A stretch of 64,000 nt of DNA from JANQPX01 sp039197065 (lineage in GTDB: Bacteria; Pseudomonadota; Alphaproteobacteria; Geminicoccales; Geminicoccaceae), in assembly GCA_039197065.1 (NCBI GenBank), contig JBCCUL010000001.1:310001-374000 (forward strand), given 5' to 3'. The position numbers were made by a program, and so were the translations under genes. Of this stretch, positions 25,784-34,946 are shown piece by piece. The stretch's first letter is position 1; each line of letters starts with the position of its first letter. The notes under the pieces were generated by a model. That model saw nothing but the letters and a program-made list of their open reading frames with translations, was not told where the DNA came from and ran no database searches.

Positions 25784-25990
25784 ATGCGATCTTTAAGCGC
25801 CCTAGTCGCGGTGATGCTGCTTTCAGGATGCAGTCTTGTCGGGGAAAAAGGAACGCCCCGGCAGATGCAGGAAGCCAAGGCGGTCCATGCTTTCGTCAGC
25901 GATATCGGCCCCTACGGGCAGAGGATTGCCGCAGCCAACGCCGTCTATCGCCCGAGCCTGCATGGCCTTAATCCGTATTTCGGCAGATAG
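25784..25990 (+). CDS. Small lipoprotein
   Basis: The start ATG at 25784 lies 9 bases after GGAGG, a better site than the in-frame ATGs upstream. The 68-residue product has a signal peptide with lipobox LLSGC (Cys about residue 16). It then has a short soluble part ending in GLNPYFGR. No family is recognised. It is convergent with the LuxR-hydrolase fusion gene, with a hairpin between their ends. Confidence 0.65.
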   Translation: MRSLSALVAVMLLSGCSLVGEKGTPRQMQEAKAVHAFVSDIGPYGQRIAAANAVYRPSLHGLNPYFGR

Positions 25991-26051
25991 ACACGAGTAC
26001 GGCAACCCGGTCTGTCGGTCACTTCGCGTGAGGCGATGCGCGCCAGTTTCT

Positions 26052-26077
26052 CCGATCAGGTGAGAATGTCTGATCGG
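26052..26077. terminator. Hairpin between convergent genes
   Basis: A perfect 8-bp inverted repeat CCGATCAG/CTGATCGG with a 10-base loop sits between the convergent lipoprotein and fusion-gene stops. There is no T-run, so its role as terminator is only likely. Confidence 0.4.
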
Positions 26078-26085
26078 CATGGGCT

Positions 26086-27825
26086 CTAGGACGTCCAAAG
26101 ACGCTCCAGCCTGTCAAAGACTTCTGTCCAGTGGGTATAGAGCAGATACATCCCCGCATCGTCGACAACGGTAAGCCCGAACCTGGGATGGTTCGCCACG
26201 AAGTCGCGGCCGTAGCCAGGCTGGACGAACCGATCTCCTTCACCGAGGAGGAGATGCGCCGGCATGCGAAGTCGGCGCGCTTCATGCCGCCAGTCGCGAA
26301 AGAGGAAAGTGCAATCGCGGCAAAACGCAGCCGGACCCTGTTGCACGGTATGGCGAAGACCCCGAACCGCGACATGGCGAACGTCCTGACAGGCCAGCGC
26401 CGTCATGTCAGCGGGTATGTCCCTGTGCAGATTGTGCAGGAGCTGTTCCTCATAGCCGGCATCGATATGGGCAGCGCCGGCACGCGCCAGGAAGGGCAAT
26501 AATTGCGGGGCGTAGCGAATGGTCATGCCGAAAGCGCGCTGCCAGGCCGGTAACGCCATCAGATGCCGGGAGTAATCGACGGGAACATAGTTCAGCATCA
26601 AGAGGGCGCGCATCCGTTCAGGTCGATGGTCTGCAAGATGGAGGGCTGGAACGGCGCCGGAAAGATGCCCCACGACGATGGCGCGCTCGATCTTCAGGCC
26701 GTCGAGGAGCGCTTCCATGTCGTCGACAAAGGACATGATGAGCTGGCCATCGGCTGCCTTTGCAGCTGGGTCCGAGCCGCCAAAGCCCGGGCGTGATGGG
26801 GCAATCAGCCGCCATCCACGACGCTGCGCCGCGGCAACGGCCTCATCGGTCAGGTCGGGACCAAGCAGCATGTTGTGGATGAAGAGGACGGGCCGCCCGA
26901 GAGGATCCCCACTTTCCTTGTAGGCGAGCCGACGCCCGTCGCGGAGCTTGATCACGCGCTCGCTTCTGATCGGCTGGGTCGCCGGTTCGATCGACGCTCC
27001 ATCGACAAGCGAGCGACTGGCGGAAACCGTTGCGGCAAATCCATTGATCATCCGAACGATGTCCGGAACCGCAGACGCACCCATCTTTCCTTGTATCGCT
27101 TTGACTTGCGTGCGCACCGTGTAGAGGGAGACGTCGCGCTCTGAGGCGATCGTTGCCGGGCGCGCACCCTCGGCAAGCGCCATGGCAACGGAGGTCTCGG
27201 CCGGACTTAGCTGAAAGGCTTGGCAAAGCGCTGTGCCGAGGTCTTCGTCGAAGTGGAAATCGACCGTAAGCAGAAGAAAAAAGTCCCGATTCCTTGAGAT
27301 GACAGGATCTTCCGAGGCAACGCTCAGCCTATCGAGATCGATGGCTGACGCAGCGATGCAGCTCGAATCGGCTTCCGGCCCAAGAAAACAAGGCAGCAGC
27401 AATGTCGAGCTGCTGGTCGAACCATGTCCCGCCATCCAGGATCGCAGCCGGTCGATGCTGAGCTGATCAACGGCCAGATCGTCCAGTCGCGATGTGCTCG
27501 TCGTCTGAAGCCTTGCCTCCGCTCCCTCATTCGCACCGACAACGGCAAATTTGTCATCGACGATCAAGGCCGCGATCGGAAGGCTGGCCAAGAAGGAATC
27601 TATACTCGTCCTGTCCTGCTGTTCGCGGCCGATCCGATCAAAGATCTTCAAGGCCGTGTCGACATGCGGCTCGACGAGACCGTTCTTCGCATCGCCGGTT
27701 TCCGACAGGATGTCCTTCCGGGTCTTGATATAGCTTTCCCAACACTGCACGAGCCGGCTGTAACGAGCCGGGTCGATCGTTGCAGCATAGATTTCTTCGA
27801 TAAGGCTCTTCGGATCTTCGGACAT
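26086..27825 (-). CDS. LuxR-type regulator fused to an alpha/beta-hydrolase-like sensor domain
   Basis: The 579-residue protein has three parts. The N-terminal region (about 1-200) contains a PAS-like stretch (SLPIAALIVDDKFAVVGAN). A LuxR-type helix-turn-helix lies at about 205-265 (LSPAETSVAMALAEGARPATIASERDVSLYTVRTQVKAIQGKMG). An alpha/beta hydrolase fold follows from about 295 to the end. In the hydrolase part the nucleophile elbow reads GHLSG, with Leu at the Ser position. The His of the usual GH motif reads DAGMYLLYTHW, and the oxyanion HG is HNM. Only the acidic residue (GEGDRF) is kept. It therefore looks like a ligand-binding sensor rather than an enzyme. No target gene is evident nearby. 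Confidence 0.82.
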   Translation of the reverse strand: MSEDPKSLIEEIYAATIDPARYSRLVQCWESYIKTRKDILSETGDAKNGLVEPHVDTALKIFDRIGREQQDRTSIDSFLASLPIAALIVDDKFAVVGANEGAEARLQTTSTSRLDDLAVDQLSIDRLRSWMAGHGSTSSSTLLLPCFLGPEADSSCIAASAIDLDRLSVASEDPVISRNRDFFLLLTVDFHFDEDLGTALCQAFQLSPAETSVAMALAEGARPATIASERDVSLYTVRTQVKAIQGKMGASAVPDIVRMINGFAATVSASRSLVDGASIEPATQPIRSERVIKLRDGRRLAYKESGDPLGRPVLFIHNMLLGPDLTDEAVAAAQRRGWRLIAPSRPGFGGSDPAAKAADGQLIMSFVDDMEALLDGLKIERAIVVGHLSGAVPALHLADHRPERMRALLMLNYVPVDYSRHLMALPAWQRAFGMTIRYAPQLLPFLARAGAAHIDAGYEEQLLHNLHRDIPADMTALACQDVRHVAVRGLRHTVQQGPAAFCRDCTFLFRDWRHEARRLRMPAHLLLGEGDRFVQPGYGRDFVANHPRFGLTVVDDAGMYLLYTHWTEVFDRLERLWTS

Positions 27826-28034
27826 GGAAGCCCCCGACCGTCTAAAATCGCTCTATGCTGTTCGGGATAGAGGGCTCATCAAGAACGAGGCTGCAGCGAT
27901 CGCCGCCGTCAAAAGGGGGCGAAAGCGATGGGCGTGATGATCATGAAGATTAGCTCTTAACCAATTCTGGTTATGACCCTCGGCCTGCCGGCGATGAAGG
28001 ATACGCCCGTCCTGAACCAAGGCAGTGTTCGACC

Positions 28035-28409
28035 ATGAAACGCCCTTTTTCGATCGTATTCGTCACCCTGTTCTCCGCCCCGCCGATTCTGGCGGATCAA
28101 ATCCAGCTTCACGGACATAACGGCAGTAGAATGTTGGAGGACAGTACGATGCGGGGGGAACTCTACAATGGCGCGGGAGTCCACGTTTCGACCCAAGACA
28201 ATGACGGAAGAACGCCAAATGCCGCCGCCTGCTGTGGTACCCAGCAGACGGAACCAAGCGGCAGCAACCTCAGAGGCAACGACAATGGCGATGTCATCGG
28301 AGACAACGACGGTGGCGACATTAACGGCAATAACAGTGGGAACAACAACGGAAACAATAATAATGGTAATAATAACGGGAACAACGGCAACAACAGCAAC
28401 GGCAATTAG
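28035..28409 (+). CDS. Secreted Asn/Gly-rich low-complexity protein
   Basis: The 124-residue product starts with MKRPFSIVFVTLFSAPPILA, a Sec-type signal peptide. The middle has one CC pair and no known domain. The last 45 residues are almost only Asn, Gly and a few Asp and Ser in NGNN-type repeats, encoded by AAY-rich codons unlike the GC-rich neighbours. Such tails are disordered and may gel or bind water and metal. A strong hairpin follows the stop, supporting a real transcription unit. Function is unknown. Confidence 0.55.
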   Translation: MKRPFSIVFVTLFSAPPILADQIQLHGHNGSRMLEDSTMRGELYNGAGVHVSTQDNDGRTPNAAACCGTQQTEPSGSNLRGNDNGDVIGDNDGGDINGNNSGNNNGNNNNGNNNGNNGNNSNGN

Positions 28410-28806
28410 AAGCCAGGTTTAATTCGCGCGGAAGCCATGGCCACGCTTGCGATGTCAAGCGATGGCCATGGCTTTCCCGCTGGACCTCAATTGGCGAGGG
28501 TAGACGCGTAGCAGTGCCTGGATATCGATCTCATCGCGTCCTTATGAAGAGTTGAGCCAACTGGGCTGGATCATCAGGTGGATGCCTTTCTAGGCTTCGT
28601 GAAACTGGTGACCCGATCGCCGTTGTGTCACTGATCTCTGTCAAAGTGTTTCTCGCTGAACGGCCCATGTTGCGGCAGAAGGAATGACAGGAGCCGCTGC
28701 CACGGCAGGACCAGAGTTTTTCAATCTGTATGTCTGGCGGGTGGCTCTTTTCGGTCGGGCCTGCCATCAAGCTCAGGCTCTCCCATGAATGCTGTGAGGA
28801 GCCCTC
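28410..28806. other. 400-bp gap before the antiporter gene
   Basis: Holds the hairpin above and otherwise nothing I can name. The GAGGAG ribosome-binding site for the TTG start at 28807 lies at its right edge. Short minus-strand open frames have no protein features. Confidence 0.5.
28432..28475 (+). terminator. Long hairpin after the Asn-rich gene
   Basis: AAGCCATGGCCA...TGGCCATGGCTT forms an outer 12-bp stem and CGCTTG/CAAGCG an inner stem, with one bulged A. It ends in TTT then C. This is a very stable structure 23 bases after the stop; it is a probable terminator with a short T-run. Confidence 0.7.
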
Positions 28807-30582
28807 TTGGTTCACGTTCCATTTCTGAGCGAGGTGATCGTTTTTCTGGTGGCGACCGTGGTGGTCGTGCCGCTGGCGCGCGCGCTTCGCCTCAGCCCGA
28901 TCCTTGGCTATCTCGCGGTCGGCATCCTCGCAGGACCGTCAGGTCTTGGCCTTGTCGAGAACGTTGAGGAGGTGAGGGCGTTTGCCGAGCTTGGCGTCGT
29001 CTTCCTGCTCTTCGCCGTCGGGCTGGAGCTTTCCTTCGAGCGCTTGAAGACCTTTGCGCCGATGATCTTCGGATTGGGCACGGCGCAGGTGCTGGTCACG
29101 GCTCTCGCCATCGGCGGCGTCGCCTTCTACTGGGGCAACAGTCTTCAGGTGTCGGTGATCCTCGGCCTTTGTCTGGCGCTGTCCTCGACCGCCATGGTCA
29201 TCCAGCTCCTGAGCGAGCGCGGCCAGCTCGTCACCCGTCACGGACGCGCGTCCTTTGCCGTCCTCCTGTTTCAGGACCTGGCCGTGGTGCCCATCCTGAT
29301 GCTGGTGACCGTGTTCGGCAGTCAGGGCGCAGGCGGCGCGATCGGTCTCGAGGCGATCTCGGTTCTGGGCAAGGCGGCCCTGGCGACCGGCGTGATCGTC
29401 CTCCTCGGTCACTTTCTGCTGCCGCGCCTGTTTCATCTGGTGACGGCAAGCCGAACGCCGGAAGTGTTCGTCGCGATGGCGCTCTTGACCATCCTTGCGA
29501 CCTCGCTCGCCACGGGCATGGCCGGCCTCTCCATGGCGCTCGGCGCCTTTCTCGCCGGGCTCCTTTTGTCCAAGACCGAATTCCGGCATCAGATCGAGAG
29601 CGATATCGAGCCCTTCAAGGGCCTGCTGCTGGGCCTCTTTTTCATGACGGTCGGCATGTCGATCGATCTTGCGGCGGTTGCGGATCGGGCGGCGCTGACC
29701 GCGCTCTCGGTGATCGGGCTGATCGCGCTCAAAGCGACGATCACGTTTCTCCTCTGCCTCGCCATCGGCCTGCCGCGCGACATTGCAATTCGTGTCGGCC
29801 TGATGCTGGCCGAGGCGGGCGAATTCGCCTTCGTCGTGATCGGCGTCGCCACGCTGCAATATGACCTCATCCTGCCCGATGTCGCCCAGTTCATGGTGAT
29901 CGTCGCCGGCGTTTCGATGGTCATGACGCCATTGCTCGCCTTCGTTGCTGGCCGCATCGGCAAACGTCTCCGCAAACGCTCTGACGCCGATGAAGCCGAG
30001 GTCGATATCGGCGAACTCAGCGGCCATGTCATCATCGCTGGCTTCGGCCGAGTGGGGCGCAGGGTTGCGCAGCTCCTCGCTTCCAGGGACATCGCCTATG
30101 TCGCCGTCGACCGCAATCTCCGACATGTGCGCAGCGGTCGGAGGGATGGCATGTCCGTCGTCTACGGCAATGCCACCGATCGCGATCTTCTGGAAAAGCT
30201 TGGCGCAGAGCGGGCGGCGCTGGTGCTGATTGCACTTGGTGACGCCAAAGCGACCACGCGGATGCTGGAGACGATCGGTCGTCAATGGCCGGGCGTCAAG
30301 CTGCTCGCCCGCGCGCGCGACGCCGATCACGCGCGAGCGCTCGCCGCCATGGGCCTCGAGGATGTGGTGCCTGAGACGCTGGAGACGAGCTTGCAGCTGG
30401 GCGGTCTGGTGCTGCGCACGCTCGGCCTGCCGACGCCTGTGGTGAACGAGACGATCGAGCAGGCGCGCATGGAAGACGGTCAGCAGAGCGCCAGGATCAA
30501 TGACGAGAACGTAGCGCGCGAGGCCGAACCGTCGCCGGCCGTCGATAGCCATCAGGAAACCAGGATTCCCGATTCGGTTTGA
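28807..30582 (+). CDS. CPA2-family K+/cation:proton antiporter with RCK domain (KefB/KefC-like)
   Basis: The 591-residue protein has about 12 transmembrane helices over residues 1-380. The CPA2 signatures are GYLAVGILAGPSGLG, FAVGLELSFERL and LSSTAMVIQLLSE. A Rossmann RCK/TrkA-N domain follows at about 400-520 (HVIIAGFGRVGRRVAQLLA) that normally binds NAD(H) or glutathione adducts. The TTG start is chosen because GAGGAG lies 5 bases upstream and the first helix begins at once. A universal stress protein gene follows 82 bases later, so the two may share a stress role. Confidence 0.88.
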   Translation: MVHVPFLSEVIVFLVATVVVVPLARALRLSPILGYLAVGILAGPSGLGLVENVEEVRAFAELGVVFLLFAVGLELSFERLKTFAPMIFGLGTAQVLVTALAIGGVAFYWGNSLQVSVILGLCLALSSTAMVIQLLSERGQLVTRHGRASFAVLLFQDLAVVPILMLVTVFGSQGAGGAIGLEAISVLGKAALATGVIVLLGHFLLPRLFHLVTASRTPEVFVAMALLTILATSLATGMAGLSMALGAFLAGLLLSKTEFRHQIESDIEPFKGLLLGLFFMTVGMSIDLAAVADRAALTALSVIGLIALKATITFLLCLAIGLPRDIAIRVGLMLAEAGEFAFVVIGVATLQYDLILPDVAQFMVIVAGVSMVMTPLLAFVAGRIGKRLRKRSDADEAEVDIGELSGHVIIAGFGRVGRRVAQLLASRDIAYVAVDRNLRHVRSGRRDGMSVVYGNATDRDLLEKLGAERAALVLIALGDAKATTRMLETIGRQWPGVKLLARARDADHARALAAMGLEDVVPETLETSLQLGGLVLRTLGLPTPVVNETIEQARMEDGQQSARINDENVAREAEPSPAVDSHQETRIPDSV

Positions 30583-30664
30583 TGCAGGTCAAGGCCTCCG
30601 GCCTGTCGCTGAGCCCATCTTCGGCTCAGGAGACGAAGGGTCAACCAAACTCGGAGCTTTGACG

Positions 30665-31189
30665 ATGGAACGCCTTCTGGTCGCCCTCGACGGATCGGCC
30701 CATAGCGATAAGGCGCTCGAGCTCGCCGCCGACCTGGCAGAGACCTACGGTGCGGAACTCCTTGTCGCCCATGTGATGTCGACGGCACCTTTGAGTGTTG
30801 CTGAGCGCGAGATGGCGGCGGCTGAATATGCCGACGAACTCGCATCGTGGACAACGACGCGCACCAAGGTCGGCAGTGATGAGCTCGAAAGCGGCCATGA
30901 GCTTTTGCTGCACTACTCCGACCTGACCCACCATTTTCGCGAGACCATGGGCAAGCATCTCTTGGCCTCGGCCAAGAGGAAGCTAGACGAACGCAACATC
31001 GAAACGGTTCAGACATTGCTCGCCGACGGTGATCCGGCCGAGACGATTGCCAATCTTGCCAAGGATCGCATGGTCGATGCGATCGTCATCGGCAGCCGCG
31101 GTCTGAGCGACATCAAGGGTCTCTTCCTCGGCAGCGTGTCCCACAAGGTCAGCTACCTGGCCGAATGTACCTGCATCACCGTCAAATAG
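30665..31189 (+). CDS. Universal stress protein (UspA family)
   Basis: The 174-residue protein has the USP fold. It starts with LLVALDGSAHSDKALELA and ends with the ATP-binding motif G-S-R-G-L...G-S-V-S-H-K-V (residues about 150-165), which places it in the nucleotide-binding subgroup. An insertion of about 40 residues, rich in Glu and His, sits between strand 2 and helix 2 and is longer than usual. The GGAGC site is 7 bases before the ATG. It follows the antiporter gene. Confidence 0.88.
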   Translation: MERLLVALDGSAHSDKALELAADLAETYGAELLVAHVMSTAPLSVAEREMAAAEYADELASWTTTRTKVGSDELESGHELLLHYSDLTHHFRETMGKHLLASAKRKLDERNIETVQTLLADGDPAETIANLAKDRMVDAIVIGSRGLSDIKGLFLGSVSHKVSYLAECTCITVK

Positions 31190-31225
31190 CGCCGAGTGGC
31201 GGCGCAGCGCCGGCGCGTCGGTTGG

Positions 31226-31540
31226 CTACTCCGCCTTAAGGCTCTCGATATAGGCCAGCAGGTCGTCGATCTCGCTGCGCGTGAGGTTGAGATTGGGCAT
31301 CGGCGGATGCGGATCGGCAAGCCAGGCCCTCAGATCGTCGTTGCGTTCGGCGGCGGTCTCGGCGACCGACGCGAAGGTCGGCGCGGTATCGCCGCCCGCC
31401 ACCTGTTCGCCGCCCACGAGATGGCAATTGGCACACCATTGCCGGGCCAGCTTGCCGCCCTCCTGGATGTCGGCGGCCATAGCGGCGGTGATCGATGTGG
31501 CCGACATGATCGCGGCCAGGGCCATGCTTGTCGTCTTCAT
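31226..31540 (-). CDS. Periplasmic c-type cytochrome (class I)
   Basis: This is a 104-residue exported monohaem cytochrome c. A signal peptide ends near AMAAD, the haem motif is CANCH near residue 36, and the axial Met is likely in PHPPMPNLNL. The C-terminal helix DDLLAYIESLK is typical of class I cytochromes. It lies 13 bases downstream of a second cytochrome gene, so both haem proteins are made together and probably pass electrons in the periplasm. The partner enzyme is not in view. Confidence 0.87.
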   Translation of the reverse strand: MKTTSMALAAIMSATSITAAMAADIQEGGKLARQWCANCHLVGGEQVAGGDTAPTFASVAETAAERNDDLRAWLADPHPPMPNLNLTRSEIDDLLAYIESLKAE

Positions 31541-31553
31541 CGCAGAAACATCC

Positions 31554-32108
31554 TCAGTTGTAGTCGAGCGGCAGGCCGTTTTCGTGATATTCCTGCTCGA
31601 AGCTCTCCGGCCAGCCATCACCCATCCAGTAGGGTTTTTCGATGATCCAGGGCTGCATCGCATCCGGAATGTCCTGGAGCGAGAATCCGCGCTGCGCTTC
31701 GGGGCTGGCGGCAAAAGCGGCGAGATGGCCGATCTCCTCGCCGGTCAGCTCGATCTGATAGCCAAGCTCCAGCGCCTGCAGTTCGATCATCGCCTGAGCG
31801 CCGTCCCACATGCGTACGACAAAACCCATGAGGTCGAGCCGTCCGCTGGTCCCGTCGGCATCCAGCGGCGGTGCTGCGATCCCGCCGGCGCCATTGACGG
31901 CGTGGCAGAGCACGCAGCCCTTGGAGACGAACAGCTGTCTGCCGTACTCGGCGTCGACCAGAGGCAGAACGATGGCGACCGGTTCCGCAACGAAATTCGC
32001 ATCGGTCTCGTCCTCCTCGGCAATCGTGACGGCTGACGAAGAGGTGATGAGGATGCCCGTGGCAAGACCGGCGATCACCAGGCGTTTGGACAGAGCGAAG
32101 GCGCGCAA
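31554..32108 (-). CDS. Membrane-anchored or exported c-type cytochrome
   Basis: The TTG at 32108 is chosen because GGGAG stands 7 bases upstream and it gives a clean signal/anchor (LVIAGLATGILITSSSAVTIA). The haem motif CVLCH lies near residue 72, in YGRQLFVSKGCVLCHAVNG. A probable Met ligand lies in GRLDLMGFVVRMW. The C-terminal 50 residues are Trp/Pro/Tyr-rich (MQPWIIEKPYWMGDGWPESF), as in some cytochromes that dock to a dehydrogenase. It is first in a two-cytochrome operon. Confidence 0.8.
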   Translation of the reverse strand: MRAFALSKRLVIAGLATGILITSSSAVTIAEEDETDANFVAEPVAIVLPLVDAEYGRQLFVSKGCVLCHAVNGAGGIAAPPLDADGTSGRLDLMGFVVRMWDGAQAMIELQALELGYQIELTGEEIGHLAAFAASPEAQRGFSLQDIPDAMQPWIIEKPYWMGDGWPESFEQEYHENGLPLDYN

Positions 32109-32302
32109 GATCGATCTCCCAAGTCGACGACAGGTCGTCCTTGTCGCACGGGATGACGGCGTTTGGATTTGACATCGATCAAATCGCACTTAATCGATGG
32201 CGGTCGCTGCTTGCATGCCGCCAGCGGAGCTGCTCGTCATCCGACCCAGCTTGGATCTCGGCGCAAAGTCTTCTATCTGTCGAAAGGGGAGCGGCTGCGA
32301 GG

Positions 32303-32678
32303 AACGAGCTTTCGACGGCGAAACATCCCGAATTTTACAATCTCGATGACAAGACCGAGGGCATCCTGCGCGATCTGGCGCCCGGGCTGACCGCGCGTAT
32401 CTTCGCAGGCGATGCTCTCCATCGTCGATGTCGAACCCCATGCCGAGGGGACGCTGCATCAACACCCAGAGGAACAGTGGGGCGTGCAGCTCGAGGGGAC
32501 CTCCACCCGCAACCAGGGCGGCGAGGACATCGCCGTGAAGAAGGGCGATTTCTGGCGCACGCCCGGCAATGTGCCGCATAGTCTGCGCGCCGGTCCAGAA
32601 GGCTGCCGCGTGCTCGACATCTTCAGCCCGCCGCGCGGCGACTACAAGAAACCCGGCTCCGGGTTCGGCGATGCCTGA
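32303..32678 (+). pseudogene. Cupin-domain protein, frameshifted
   Basis: Frame one encodes HPEFYNLDDKTEGILRDLAPGL...IFAGD. The next frame continues without a gap as MLSIVDVEPHAEGTLHQHPEEQWGVQLEG... and ends in DIFSPPRGDY, a complete cupin with His ligands HQH and a late H in VPHSLR. The two halves meet at about 32411 and differ by one base in phase. No ATG/GTG/TTG with a binding site starts the first half, so the 5' end is also damaged. An adjacent hydrolase gene is broken too. A sequencing error cannot be excluded for the single shift. Confidence 0.7.
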
Positions 32679-32739
32679 CGCCGTCTCGGCGCCCCTATCG
32701 GCGGTGCAATGCTAGGCCTGTGACTGAACGGCAAAACCC

Positions 32740-33543
32740 ATGGATCGTGTATTCGAACTGACCCGTGAAACGCTTCAGGTCGACGGGGTCGATCTGGAGG
32801 CGGCGGTGATCCGGCGGGACGGGCCGCAGACGCCGATCCTGTTCCTGCATGGGTTCGGTTCGACGAAGGAGGACTATGTCGATATCATCAACCAAAGATC
32901 TTTCGAAGGCCGACCTTTCCTCTGCTAAGACGCGCCCGGCTGCGGCGAAACCCGTGCCACCGACCTCTCCACGATCTCGATCCCCTTCCTGGTCAAGACG
33001 GCATCGGCGCTCATCGATCTAACCGGGATCGACCGCTTCCATCTGGTCGGCCATTCCATGGGCGGGCTGACCGCCCTGCCGCTTGCCGATGCGCATCCCG
33101 AACAGGTTTTGAGCTTCACGACTATCGAGGGCAATATCGCGCCCGAAGACTGCTTTCTTAGTCGCCAGATCATCGAGCATGCCCATCCCGATCCGGACGT
33201 GTTCTTCGACATGTTCGTTGAGCGCATGCGGCGCCAGCCCGCTTTTGCCTCAGCGCTCTTCGCCACGAGCCTCCGTCACAAAGTGCGCGCATCGGCGGTG
33301 CGCGGCATTTTCTCGTCCATGGTCGAGCTTTCCGATCATCGCGGGCTGATGGACAGGTTCCTGAACCTGCCCTGTCCGAAGATGTTCATGTACGGTGATC
33401 AGAACGCGTCGCTCAGCTATCTCGCCGACATCGAAGCCAAGGGCGTCCGGCTCGCGGAGATCCCATCGTCCGGACATTTCCCGATGTATTCGAACTCGCC
33501 CGCCATGTGGCGGAAACTTGCCAGTTTCATCGGCGATCGCTGA
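32740..33543 (+). pseudogene. Alpha/beta hydrolase gene with an in-frame TAA
   Basis: Reading frame one runs from an ATG at 32740 through LFLHGFGSTKEDY to a TAA at 32926. The same frame then continues with DAPGCGETRATDLS, the nucleophile elbow GHSMGG, and a C-terminal SSGHFPMYSN with the catalytic His. The stop falls where this family has a Tyr before D-A-P-G, so a TAC-to-TAA change is the simplest explanation. Apart from that codon the gene looks intact, with a full catalytic set. Together with the cupin remnant it suggests decay of a small catabolic unit. Confidence 0.8.
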
Positions 33544-33568
33544 CGCGCGCTCCGATTTGCGCAGCCAC

Positions 33569-34942
33569 CTATCGGATGATCACCTCCGGACCCATCATCA
33601 GCGTCGGCAGCCAGGTCGAGATCGCCGGGATGTAGGTGACCATGATCAGGAAGATGAACAGGATGCCGAGCCAGGGCGCTGCCGCCTTGACCACGTCGAA
33701 CATCGGCATGCCGGCCACACCTGAGGTCACGAAGAGATTGAGGCCGACCGGCGGCGTGATCATGCCGATCTCCATGTTGACCACCATGATGATGCCGAGA
33801 TGGATCGGGTCGATGCCCAGTTCGATCGCGATCGGGAAGACCAGCGGGGCGACGATCACGATAAGGCCCGACGGCTCCATGAACTGACCGCCGATCAGGA
33901 GGATCAGGTTCACGATGATCAGGAACATGATCGGCCCGAAACCCGCCTCCAGCATGGCGCCGGCGATCGCCTGGGGGATCTGCTCCTCGGTCAGGACATG
34001 CTTCAGGATCAGCGCGTTGGCGATGATGAAGAGCAGCATGATGGTGAGCTTGCCCGCCTCGAAGAGGGAATGCTTGGTGTCCGGGTGAAAGAAGGCGGTG
34101 ATCAGGCTCTGGGGTTTTCTCAGGATCGAGATCTTGTTGTCCCCGTCGCCCTTCAAGGGACCCATGTCCTTGTAGACGAAATTGGCGATCACGAAGGCGT
34201 AGACCGCGGCGACCGCGGCCGCTTCGGTGGGCGTGAAGACGCCGCCATAGATGCCGCCAAGGATGATGATGATCAAGAATAGGCCCCAGCCGGCATCCAC
34301 GGCGGAGGACAGGATCTCGCCGATGCCGGCAAACGGCTGGGCGGGCAGGTTTCTGATCTTGGCGACGACGTAGATGCCGATCATCAGCATGAAGCCGGCG
34401 AGCAGGCCGGGGATGACGCCCGCGAGAAACATGCGCCCGACCGAGACGTCCACGGCGGACGCGTAGACCACCATGACGATCGAGGGCGGGATGAGGATGC
34501 CGAGCGTGCCGGCGTTGCAGATGACGCCTGCCGCGAATTCCTTGGTGTAGCCGACCTGGCGCATGCCGGCGATCACGATGGTGCCGATGGCGACGACGGT
34601 CGCCGGCGATGACCCTGACAACGCGGCGAACAGCATGCAGGCGAAGACGCCGGCGATGGCGAGCCCACCCTGGAAATGGCCGACGCAGGCGATGGCGAAG
34701 CGGATGATTCTTTTGGCCACGCCGCCGGTCGACATGAAGGTGGAGGCGAGGATGAAGAACGGGATGGCCAGCAGCGTGTAATGGCCGGCGAAGGCGTTGA
34801 AGAGGGTCTGGGCGATCGAGCCGAGCGAGGCCTGTGAGTAGATCAGCAGGAAGATGACGGAGGAGAGGCCAAGGGAGATCGCGATCGGCACGCCGATCAA
34901 CAGAAACGCGATGACCATGCCGAAGAGAATGGCGACTTCCAT
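33569..34942 (-). CDS. dctM: TRAP transporter large permease subunit
   Basis: DctM is the ion-coupled permease of a tripartite ATP-independent transporter in the inner membrane. The 457-residue protein has about 12 hydrophobic segments and the DctM features. These include IAIPFFILASTFMSTGGVA, the GSSPATVVAIG loop, PPSIVMVVYA and the conserved TPPVGLNLFV in the last third. It is the last gene of dctPQM, 4 bases after dctQ. The transported acid is probably a C4-dicarboxylate, inferred from the dctBD pair next door. Confidence 0.95.
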   Translation of the reverse strand: MEVAILFGMVIAFLLIGVPIAISLGLSSVIFLLIYSQASLGSIAQTLFNAFAGHYTLLAIPFFILASTFMSTGGVAKRIIRFAIACVGHFQGGLAIAGVFACMLFAALSGSSPATVVAIGTIVIAGMRQVGYTKEFAAGVICNAGTLGILIPPSIVMVVYASAVDVSVGRMFLAGVIPGLLAGFMLMIGIYVVAKIRNLPAQPFAGIGEILSSAVDAGWGLFLIIIILGGIYGGVFTPTEAAAVAAVYAFVIANFVYKDMGPLKGDGDNKISILRKPQSLITAFFHPDTKHSLFEAGKLTIMLLFIIANALILKHVLTEEQIPQAIAGAMLEAGFGPIMFLIIVNLILLIGGQFMEPSGLIVIVAPLVFPIAIELGIDPIHLGIIMVVNMEIGMITPPVGLNLFVTSGVAGMPMFDVVKAAAPWLGILFIFLIMVTYIPAISTWLPTLMMGPEVIIR

Positions 34943-34946
34943 CGGT

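Noticed and set aside
32740..33543. TAA as a recoded codon in the hydrolase
   Set aside because: TAA is not used for selenocysteine or pyrrolysine, and the aligned family residue is an ordinary Tyr.
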